Shown piece by piece: positions 9,331-17,319 of a stretch of 57,500 bases of DNA (the stretch's first letter is position 1; each line of letters starts with the position of its first letter). The DNA lies in assembly GCA_905221605.1 (NCBI GenBank), contig CAJNDS010000813.1:652501-710000 (forward strand), in the 5' to 3' direction. The notes under the pieces were generated by a model, which was given only the letters and a program-made list of their open reading frames with translations, was not told the origin of the DNA and did no database searches. This DNA comes from Symbiodinium natans (taxonomy: Eukaryota > Sar > Dinophyceae > Suessiales > Symbiodiniaceae). The position numbers were made by a program, and so were the translations under genes.

Positions 9331-9367
9331 ATGGTCTGGGGGAGGCACCGGGGCTTCTCCAGACCAT
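9331..9367. repeat. 37-bp palindromic hairpin, copy 1
   Basis: ATGGTCTGGGGGAGGC at the left pairs with the complementary GCTTCTCCAGACCAT at the right around a CCGGGG centre. Confidence 0.85.
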
Positions 9368-9526
9368 GGGCAACTTTTTGCATCTTTAAAATCCTAATTG
9401 GGCAGCCACTTAAATGTTTAAGCATTTTAAGGTTTTTAAAAGGACTTAAAACCTTTAAAATCCTGAGAATTTTTAAACAGAGTTTGAAGGGTTTATATAA
9501 GATTTTTAAGGATTTTAAGAGTTTAG

Positions 9527-9563
9527 ATGGTCTGGGGAAGCCCCGGTGCCTTCCCCAGATCAT
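9527..9563. repeat. 37-bp palindromic hairpin, copy 2
   Basis: ATGGTCTGGGGAAG pairs with CTTCCCCAGATCAT around CCCCGGTGC. Same length and design as copy 1, about 196 bp downstream. Confidence 0.85.
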
Positions 9564-9591
9564 TTAGATTTGAAAAGGTCCTTAGACCCTT

Positions 9592-10665
9592 AACCCCAAG
9601 AACCAAACCCGAAACCCTTAACACTAAACGTCACTAAACCCTAAACACTCAGCACCAGACCCTAAACACTAACCCTAAAAGCTTAACACTAAGCCCTTAG
9701 CGCAAACCCCAAAGACGAAACCCTAAGCACTTAAGCACTACACCCCTAAACACTAAACCCTAAACACTTAATCACTACAACCTAAAAACTAAACCATAAA
9801 CATTACATACTAAACCCTACACACTAAGCCCTGAACGCGAAACCCTAAACCTTAATGGTCTGGGGAAGTCCCGGTGCCTTCCCCAGATCATTTCGATTTG
9901 TACAAATCCTTAAAACCTTAATCCCTAAAAACCAAACCCGAAACCCTTGACACTAAACCCTAAACACTCAGCACTAGACCTTCAACATTAACCCTAAAAA
10001 CTTAACACTAAGCCCTTAGCACAAACCCCAAACACTTAACACGAAACCCTAAACACTTAAACACTAAACCCTAAACACTAAGCACTTAAACACTACACCC
10101 TAAAAGCTGAACCCTAAACATTACACACTAGACCCTACACACTAAACCCTGAGCACTAAACCCTAAGCCCTAAACAGTAAACCCCACAGCCGGAACCTCA
10201 AGCCCTACTACATCTAAGCCTGAAACGAAAAACCCGTCGGGGTTTCAGATGCTTAGTGTTTGGATTTTAGAGTTTAGGCTTTCACTTGGTTTTGGGTTTA
10301 AGCCAAGCCGCCTGACTCTAAACCTAAACCCTAGACCCTAAACTTAACAATCAACCCTAAACACAAACACACACAAAACACTAAACCCTGAAACCTACAC
10401 ACTAAACCCTAAACACTAAACACTAATCCCTAAACACAACAAATCCTGAACCCTAAACACTAAGCCCTAAACCCCAAACCAAGAAACATGGGGGTTTCAA
10501 GTGCTTTAGGGGTTTTAAAACTTAATCATGCTAAGGTTTAACCCTAAGAAGTAAACCCTAAACCTTAAAAAACACCCGAGCCTAAACACTATACCCTGAA
10601 CCCTAAACACTAAACCCTACAAACCCTAAACCCTGAGCAATAAACACTAAACCGTAATCCCTAAA
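9592..10665. repeat. degenerate CCCTAAACACTAAA repeat tract
   Basis: Roughly 1 kb of diverged telomere-like units, many of 14 bp (CCCTAAACACTAAA), interrupted near 10,230 and 10,490 by short unique stretches. No gene seen. Confidence 0.8.
9855..9891. repeat. 37-bp palindromic hairpin, copy 3
   Basis: Differs from copy 2 mainly by one base in the centre (TCCCGG for CCCCGG). It is embedded in CCCTAAACACTAAA-type repeat. Confidence 0.85.
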
Positions 10666-10676
10666 CGTGCATATGG

Positions 10677-10943
10677 AGAACACGGGCCCCGGACTCCAGA
10701 CTCCAGATTGCCAGATTGAATCTGGAGTACCGGGGCCCCGAACTCCAGACTGCAGATGTCCAGAAAAATCTGGAGTACCCGGGCCCCGCACTCCAGAAGT
10801 ACCGGGCCCCGCACTCCAGATTACAGACTCCAGATTTTGGAAGATTCCAGATTTCCGGAGAAAATCTGGAGTCGCGGACTCCAGATTACAGACTCCAGAT
10901 TCCAGGGTCCCGGTACTCCAGATTGTTGGTATCTGGAGTCCTT
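10677..10943. repeat. CTCCAGA/TCTGGAG inverted-repeat cluster
   Basis: About ten CTCCAGA and five TCTGGAGT copies, several joined to GGGCCCCG palindromes, spaced 15-35 bp apart. The strands can fold into many alternative hairpins. Long frames across it are repeat artefacts. Confidence 0.8.
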
Positions 10944-11287
10944 CCCCCCCCCCTCCCCGCCCACACCCTTCCCGAGGCCAAATGTGTGGGTATTGGGGGG
11001 TGGGGGGGGGTGGGCCACCCCCCCCCGCCCCCCCCAACCGCCCCAAACCCCCCCAACCCCCCCAACCCCCCCAACCCCCCAACCGCCCCCTAACCCCCCC
11101 CAACCCCCCCACCCTCCCCACCCCCCCAACCCCCCCACCCCCCCAACCCCCCCAACCCCCCCAACCCCCCCCCACCCCCCGCCCAACCCCCCCCCACCCC
11201 CCCCCACCCCCCCCACCCCCCCAACCCCCCCACCCCCCCCCACCCCCCAACCCCCCCCACCCCCCCCCACCCCCCCCCCCCCCCCAA
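10938..11287. repeat. C-rich low-complexity tract
   Basis: Almost entirely C runs of 5-16 broken by AA or A. Proline- and glycine-rich reading frames here are compositional. Confidence 0.95.
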
Positions 11288-11294
11288 ATCCTAT

Positions 11295-11460
11295 CATGCC
11301 TTCAAAGCATTTTATTTTTGGAAACCCATTGTGCGAGCATGGTGTTTGCAAATGGGTCTCTTTTAAGCCGTGCAAGCTTGCTTCGAAAGCATATCTTTTG
11401 TCGAAACCCATCATACGAGCATTGTGTTTGCAAAACCTTTTCTTAGGGGAAACCAAAGAA
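11295..11460. repeat. degenerate tandem duplication of about 85 bp
   Basis: Two diverged copies share AAAGCAT, GAAACCCAT, GAGCAT and TGTTTGCAAA blocks in the same order (near 11,300 and 11,385). Confidence 0.65.
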
Positions 11461-11800
11461 ACACAGTCAAAATAAACAAGGACTCGAGCAAAAACAATGC
11501 ACGTCTACCTGAAATTAGCAAGGACCCCTATGAAAGTAGTATGAGTCCTATGGAGGATCCTGTCAAAAGACATACATGATGGAAAGAGGTTTGTCTTAAT
11601 GAAGACCAAGGAAACAGACCCAAAACTAACACGGATTCGAGCAGAACTAGTAAGAAGTCCTATGCAACGCAGAATGAATCCTTTGAAAATATGCAGGATC
11701 CGACTACAATATAACGGTAAGTCGAGGTTTTCATAGAGAAATACCAAGGCAACAGAGCCAAACTTAGTAAGGATTTAAGACATCTTACACAAAGTAGTGT
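11448..11800. repeat. degenerate satellite, about 140-150 bp period, three copies
   Basis: Copies start near 11,448, 11,599 and 11,739, each beginning with ACCAA(A/G)G(A/C)AACA and followed by AA(G/C)GGA(C/T)T and TAGT(G/A)TGA-like blocks. Confidence 0.65.
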
Positions 11801-11856
11801 GAATCTTATGAAAAATGTAAATATATTAATACATATATATAGATATATATACATAT

Positions 11857-11864
11857 ATATTAAT
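11857..11864. repeat. left target-site duplication of C-run element copy 1
   Basis: ATATTAAT, identical to 13,992-13,999. The surrounding DNA is TA-rich, so chance is not excluded. Confidence 0.65.
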
Positions 11865-12149
11865 GCTACCCCCCCCCCCCCCAGCGACCTACCCTTTTTA
11901 GGCCTTTTTAGGCCTTTTTGACAAAAAATAATAAAGAAGGCCCAAAAGTCGCGTAGTTAATCACCGGGTAATGAAGGACAGTTACTGGGACACCCACCTC
12001 ACAGACCCCGATAAGCCAGCATTGGAAGAATCTACATTTTGAATCTGAAGCGGACAATGCTGTTTTTAGATGTTTAGATCAGTGTTTTTCTATGCAAATT
12101 GTGCGTTTCAAGGGCAATTAATGTTTTGTTGAGCAACTAATTTATTTAT

Positions 12150-12860
12150 ACAATTGTGTTTGTACGAGGCAAAGTATTAATCAAATAGTGAAACATTTTT
12201 CTTGGTTCTATGCGAATTTAGCTACTAGAGTAATTATTAAGCAAAGAGCCAAATTTGACTCAAGTGAATACTATTTAAAGGAGCATACTCAACCAAGATA
12301 CGAAATAAACACCATTCTCAACCAAAAATGGCAAAGTGTGCGTTTAAAGTGCAAATACTGTATTTATACAATTGTGTTTGTACTAGGCAAAGTATGCTCT
12401 CTTAAAAAACCACTGAAATACCTTATGTGTACATATTCATGAATCGTTTTTATTTTTGAAATACTCATTTTATGCGAATTTAGCTACTAGAGTAATTATT
12501 AAGCAGATAGCCCAATTTGACTCAAGTGAATACCATTTAAAAGACCATACTCAGCCAAAATACGAAAGAAGCACCATATTCAACCAAAATATGGCAAAGT
12601 GTGGTTTAAAAGGGCAAATAGTGCTTTGTTGAGCAACTAATGCATTGAAACAGTTGTGTTTATATCAGGCAAAGTATTATTGAAGTACTATCTGCAAAGT
12701 CAAATGAAACACCTTATGTTTACATATTCATGAAACAATTTTTTTGAAGTATTCATTCTATGCGAATTTTACTACTAGAGGAATTCTTAAGCAAATAGCC
12801 CAATTTGACTCAAGTGAATACTATTTAAAGGACCATACTCAACCAAATACGAAATAAACA
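12150..12860. repeat. tandem repeat of 260-290 bp inside C-run element copy 1
   Basis: The marker block TATGCGAATTTAGCTACTAG recurs near 12,211, 12,473 and 12,761, with a weaker copy near 13,368. Units also share TTGACTCAAGTGAATAC and CAATTGTGTTTGTAC(T/G)AGG. AT-rich and non-coding. Confidence 0.8.
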
Positions 12861-12861
12861 C

Positions 12862-13130
12862 TTGCGGAAATGGAAACGGTTCTACCTACATAACAATGAG
12901 ACAAAGATTGCTGAAGTATTCACTAAAGACCACTTATATACTATGTCTGAAAAGCACAATTTGCATGAGCAAGCTTAAAAATGCACAATAATGGAAATAG
13001 AAGCGGTTCTACTTACATAACGATGAAACAAAGATGTCTGAAGTATTCAATAAAGACCACATATATACTATGCTTGAAAAACGCAACTTGCACAATCAGG
13101 CTTAAAAAATGCACAAGAATCCTAGAAAAG
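12862..13130. repeat. tandem repeat of about 125 bp inside C-run element copy 1
   Basis: Two copies share GGAAAT(G/A)GAA, CGGTTCTAC(C/T)TACATAAC and CTATG(T/C)(C/T)TGAAAA blocks. A third diverged copy lies near 13,450-13,560. Confidence 0.75.
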
Positions 13131-13629
13131 TACTTAGTGAAGGCCATGCACAAGCAAATTCACAAATACATAAAAACATCCAAAAGCACAAGCTTTTTAG
13201 GAGAATCTCTGGTAAAGTTTGGATTGTAGGGTTTTGGGGTATTCCTGGACGAGTAGGAGTCACTTGTTAAGCAAACAATTCTAAGCAATAAATGCTTTTT
13301 CTCAAGACAAGTATTGCAAATGCTGCTTCTAGATAATTAATCGCATTTACCAGGCAAATATTATCCATGCGAATTGAGCTACCAGAGCACCAAGTAATGG
13401 CTGAATAAGGTCTACTACACTTGAGTACAACCAAAAGATGCATTAAACACTAGCGGCTCTACTTACATAATAACGAAACAAATAGTTCTGAAGCACTAGA
13501 AAGACCACTTGTATACTATTTCTGAAAAGCACAATTAGCATAAGCACACTTAAAAATGCGTAGTTGTTGCCTCGTGACCGTGAAGGCGAACTAAAAAGCC
13601 AAAATACCAAAACCAAAAAACCAAAAAAA

Positions 13630-13756
13630 CCAAAACCAAAAAAAACAAAAATGCCAAAAAAAACAAATTTCCGGGACTCTTGGAGAAGCCTCATAGGGAT
13701 TTCCTGAGAGTCCCGGAAAATTGTTTTTTTTTGGTATTTTTGTTTTTTTTGGTTTT

Positions 13757-13837
<81 letters not shown>
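13630..13837. repeat. fold-back with 50-bp stem, followed by an 80-base T run
   Basis: Arms 13,630-13,680 and 13,707-13,757 are near-perfect inverted copies ending in TTCCGGGACTCT/AGAGTCCCGGAA around a 26-base loop. The outer arm is A/T-rich and merges into T at 13,758-13,837. A poly-phenylalanine frame here is not a gene. Confidence 0.88.
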
Positions 13838-13838
<1 letters not shown>

Positions 13839-13991
13839 GTTTTTCTACTGTCCCGTGTATGCGATTTTAGTTTTATTTTCGTCTACGCCCTAGGAAATAC
13901 GCTATATTGCACACCGAGTTTGCTTGCAGTGCAGCTGGGTGACTTGAGACAAGGCGAAAAAGGGTAGGTCACTGGGGGGGGGGGGGGTACC

Positions 13992-13999
13992 ATATTAAT
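13992..13999. repeat. right target-site duplication of C-run element copy 1
   Basis: ATATTAAT, identical to 11,857-11,864, directly after the GTACC end of the element. Confidence 0.65.
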
Positions 14000-14139
14000 A
14001 TATATATATATAGAAAAATGGAGGAAATGGAGGTTTTTTTCTAGGAAAAAATTGACCACCAAAAAAAGGAAGACCCCTCCTCCCAAGAAAGGAAAGCAAC
14101 ACATCCAAAAGCAACCTCCATCCCCTGCAAACAACGTCC

Positions 14140-14510
14140 CTGGAGCCCTAAACCCTAAACCCTAAACCCCAAACCCTCAAATTCTTAACCCCTGAAGTCC
14201 CTTAAACCCCCAAAGCTAAAGCCTCAAACCCAGAACCCAACAGCCACATCCTAAACCCGAAGCCCTAAACCCTAAACCCCAAACCCTAAACCACTTTGGG
14301 CCTTGGGATTCGTGGTTTCAGAAATTTGCGGGTTGCAGATTAAGGCCCTAAATGCTAAGATTTAACCCTAAACCCTAAACCCTAAACCCTAAACCCTAAA
14401 CCCTAAACCCTAAACCCTAAACCCTAAACCCTAAACCCTAAACCCTAAACCCTAAACCCTAAACCCTAAACCCTAAACCCTAAACCCTAAACCCTAAACC
14501 CAAAGCCCTC
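14140..14510. repeat. CCCTAAA telomere-like array
   Basis: Degenerate units from 14,140, then about 20 perfect CCCTAAA units from 14,362 to 14,500. The array stops directly before an exon-like island. Confidence 0.95.
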
Positions 14511-14513
14511 ACG

Positions 14514-14627
14514 CTGACTGAGGTGTTGCAGCACAGTTCTCAGCGTCCCATTCTCTCTGGCCTTTGCCGCTTCGAGTGTGCTGAGCTATGCGACTGGGGC
14601 GCCCACTTCCAGCCACACTTCAGGGGA
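14514..14627 (+). CDS. exon-like island between telomere-like arrays
   Basis: An open stretch of 38 codons starting LTEVLQHSSQRP, with ordinary amino-acid composition and GC content, bounded by CCCTAAA DNA on the left and by a stop and TTTAGGG DNA on the right. No family recognised. It looks like one exon of a gene whose introns are telomere-like repeat; splice sites are not certain. Confidence 0.35.
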
Positions 14628-14894
14628 TAAGGGTTTACGTATCGAGTTTAGGGTTAAGGGTTTCGGGCTTACGGTTTAGGGTTTAGGGTTTAGGGTTTGG
14701 GGTTTAGGGTTGAGGGTTGAAGCTTTGAGGGGCACTTTGAGGTTCGAACCCTCATTCAAACCAAAGCCCGAAGCCCTACTTAAACCCCTAAGCAAAACCC
14801 TAAACCCTATACTCTAGACTCTAAGCCCTCAGGTCCCCAAGCGAGCTGTGTGCTGTTCTGGCTTTAGTGAGCTACAGCCGCCATAGAATCACCC

Positions 14895-15050
14895 TAAACC
14901 CTCCCCCTAAACCCCCTAAACCCTAAACCCTAAACCCTAAACCCTAAACCCTAAACCCTAAACCCTAAACCCTAAACCCTAAACCCTAAACCCTAAACCC
15001 TAAACCCTGAACCCTGAACCCTGAACCCTAAACCCTAAACCCTAAACTCA
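14895..15050. repeat. CCCTAAA telomere-like array
   Basis: About 15 units with a few CCCTGAA variants near the right end. Confidence 0.95.
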
Positions 15051-15189
15051 GACTCAGAGTGGGCCCTGACTCCCCTTTTGTTTAGGGTTAGGGTTCAGGC
15101 CCAGCCCGAAACCTTAAACCCTGAACCCCCCCAAACCCTAAAAGGCCCGACCTTAAACCCTACACCCTAAACCCTTTGTCTTTCGAATT

Positions 15190-15345
15190 ACAGGGGCTGA
15201 GGGTTCAGGGTTCAGGGTTCAGGGTTTAGAGTTTAGGGTTTAGGGTTTAGGGTTTAGGGTTTAGGGTTTAGGGCACTCGCAGGTGAGCGTGATGGGCTGG
15301 GACCGCGTGGACGCCTTGCATCCTGCCTGTTTAGGGGTATAGAGA
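15190..15345. repeat. TTTAGGG array with a short exon-like island
   Basis: GGGTTCAGGG and TTTAGGG units up to 15,273, then CGCAG and an open stretch (15,282-15,334) reading VSVMGWDRVDALHPACL, then TTTAGGGG repeats. Confidence 0.6.
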
Positions 15346-15349
15346 TATA

Positions 15350-15760
15350 GGGGTTTATAGGGCTTTTTATTAGGGGGTTTAGGGGTTTAGGGGGGTTTAG
15401 AGCGGTTTAGGGGGGTTTAGGGGGGTTTAGGGGGGTTTAGGGGGGTTTAGGGGGGTTTAGGGGGGTTTAGGGGGGGTTAGGGGGGTTTTTTTACGGGGAG
15501 TTACGGGGGTTACGGGGTTTTTACGGGGTTTACGTTTACGGGGGTTTACGGGGTTTTACGGGGGTTTTACGGGGGTTTACGGGGGGTTTACGGGGGTTTA
15601 CGGGGTTTCGGGGGTTTACGGGGGTTTACGGGGGTTTACGGGGGTTTACGGGGGTTTACGGGGGTTTAAGGGGGGTTACGGGGGTTTACGGGGGTTTACG
15701 GGGGTTTACGGGGGTTTACGGGGGTTTACGGGGGTTTACGGGGGTTTAGGGGTTTAGGGT
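15350..15760. repeat. variant telomere-like arrays: GGGGGGTTTAG then TTTACGGGGG
   Basis: About ten units of TTTAGGGGGG are followed by about 25 units of TTTACGGGGG, an ordered change of repeat unit within one block. Confidence 0.95.
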
Positions 15761-15839
15761 TAGGGGTTTAGGCTTCAGGGCTTAGGGCGTATAGGGTGTG
15801 GGAGGCTTTGAGGGGCAGCTTTGGTGTCAGGTTTGAGGG

Positions 15840-16140
15840 GTACCCTAAAAACCCTACACCCTAAACCCTAACCCTAAACCCTAAACCCTAAACCCTAAAC
15901 CCCAAACCCCAAACCCCAAACCCCAAACCCTAAACCCTAAACCCTAAACCCTAAACCCTAAACCCTAAACCCTAAACCCTAAACCCTAAACCCTAAACCC
16001 TAAACCCTAAACCCTAAACCCTAAACCTAAACCCCAAACCCTAAACCCTAAACCCTAAACCCTAAACCCTAAACCCTAAACCCTAAACCCTAAACCCTAA
16101 ACCCTAAACGCTAAACCCTAAACCCTAAACCCTAAACCCC
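15840..16140. repeat. CCCTAAA telomere-like array, longest in window
   Basis: About 40 units with few CCCCAAA variants. Confidence 0.97.
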
Positions 16141-16143
16141 AGG

Positions 16144-16248
16144 TTCGCGCTTGTCCAGCTCATGGAGTTGGGTATGTGCATCGGTGTCCCCGCCGTTCTC
16201 GAAGCTTGGCCGGGTGAGTTTACGTTGGAGGCCTTTGACCCAGAGTAA
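16144..16248 (+). CDS. exon-like island between telomere-like arrays
   Basis: 35 codons including a stop, starting FALVQLMELGMCIGVPAV and ending LEAFDPE. A GTGAGT at 16,214 could be a donor. It follows a CCCTAAA array and precedes a TTTAGGG array. Family not recognised; probably an exon of a split gene that may include the islands near 14,514 and 15,282. Confidence 0.38.
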   Translation, partial: FALVQLMELGMCIGVPAVLEAWPGEFTLEAFDPE

Positions 16249-16261
16249 GCCCTGATTCCCT

Positions 16262-16352
16262 TTCTTTAGGGTTTAGGGTTCAGGGTTTAGGGTTTCGGGT
16301 TTAGGGTTTAGGGTTTTGGGTTTAGGGTTTAGGGTTTAGGGTTAGGGTTTAC
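16262..16352. repeat. TTTAGGG telomere-like array
   Basis: About 12 units in the orientation opposite to the array at 15,840. Confidence 0.9.
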
Positions 16353-16626
16353 TGTTTGCTGGGACCCAGAGTAGGCCCGTACTCTTGTTATTTAAGGTTT
16401 AGATTAGGTTCCCGCGTAAGCCCCTTTAAACCTAAAAAGGACACCCTTTTCATCACCAGGTTTCTCCTGGGTCTCGAGGTTCATGGGTAGCCACTTTAAG
16501 TAGTGTGATTCCCTAAACCCTACCCAGTGAACCTTGAACCTACAAAATTGTAGGTTCTTGATCAAGAACCTGGTTATGCGTGCTATGTGACAAAATAACC
16601 CGGTTCCCTATTCTAAAACCCGGTTC

Positions 16627-17319
16627 CTCTTGTAATCTTGTTCTTGGGTGTGTCAAACCAGTTAAGCGAGGCCTTCAAGTGCGCCCGATGAAGAGCTAGC
16701 CTGCTTGTGGCTCGCTGCACACACAAGTAATATCATTATTTCTGACAAGCTATATCTTGTCTCTTTCCATTGGGTCACCTTCAGGTCCCAGATCGCCCCT
16801 CCCATCCCACATAAATCCCATATATACATGTAGGAAGGATCTCGACAAGGTGTTCCCTGCCCGAACCGCAGCTCCCATATCAGTAGCTCCACCGCTGTAT
16901 GTACTGTTTTGAACGGATGTTGTTTTGAGCAGGTACTGATAGGACGCAACCCTCCACTATATAGTCACCAGTAGCCCCGTCGATCTAAGTCTAAATTAAC
17001 ACTCAACCTTCCGTGACCTATGAAGCTTCCCGACGGCGCCCGGCGCCCCTTTTCCATGGACGTGGGCACAAATGGTCCGGTGCCCAGAGCCCTTTCGTTT
17101 GGTCCTGCCAGGAAGGAAATGAAGTGCTTCAGAAGATCGAGTAAGGGGGGGCAGAGTTTGGGGTTTAGGGTTTCTATATAGGGTTTATATATAGAGGGTT
17201 TACGGTTTATGTAGGGTTAAGGGGGTGTTTGCATATCTTCGTAAGTGTATCGGCGAAAACGAATCTGCATTTCCCGCTCGATGAAAGATCCAGGTTTTGC
17301 TTTTTTGTAGTTCAGGGCC
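16627..17319. other. no supported gene
   Basis: Unique-looking sequence with a short TTTAGGG/TATA tract near 17,160-17,215. A 95-codon minus-strand frame (16,662-16,949) has no recognisable features. The upstream control region of the next gene should lie here, but no motif stands out. Confidence 0.4.

Larger units (their letters stand above)
8968..9600. repeat. T-rich degenerate repeat DNA containing two of three hairpins
   Basis: AT-rich sequence made of diverged TTTTAAGG/AAAACCTTA motifs. No coding signal beyond short frames on both strands produced by the palindromes. Confidence 0.6.
11865..13991. mobile_element. C-run TIR element, copy 1 (non-autonomous)
   Basis: The left end reads GCTA, then 14 C, then AGCGACCTACCCTTTTT. 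The reverse complement of the right end reads GGTA, 14 C, AGTGACCTACCCTTTTT, about 33 of 36 positions identical. An exact ATATTAAT lies outside both ends (11,857-11,864 and 13,992-13,999) and would be an 8-bp target-site duplication. The interior is AT-rich with tandem repeats, a fold-back and an 80-base T run, and I see no transposase, so it would need enzymes in trans. Element 45,145-47,697 has related ends in the opposite orientation. An 8-bp duplication is typical of hAT-like elements, but the C-run ends are not a signature I know. Confidence 0.75.

Noticed and set aside
10603-11475. Long proline-rich (plus) and glycine-rich (minus) reading frames
   Set aside because: They are products of the C-run low-complexity tract; composition is a single repeated pattern in all frames.
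13680-13967. Poly-phenylalanine reading frame
   Set aside because: It is the 80-base T run plus a fold-back arm, not a protein.
14735-14760. GGTTCGAACCC resembling a tRNA B box
   Set aside because: No A box or cloverleaf can be formed upstream; the motif sits in degenerate telomere-like DNA.
8867-16352. A true chromosome end
   Set aside because: Telomere-like arrays occur in both orientations, are short, and are separated by unique sequence and genes on both sides, so they are interstitial.
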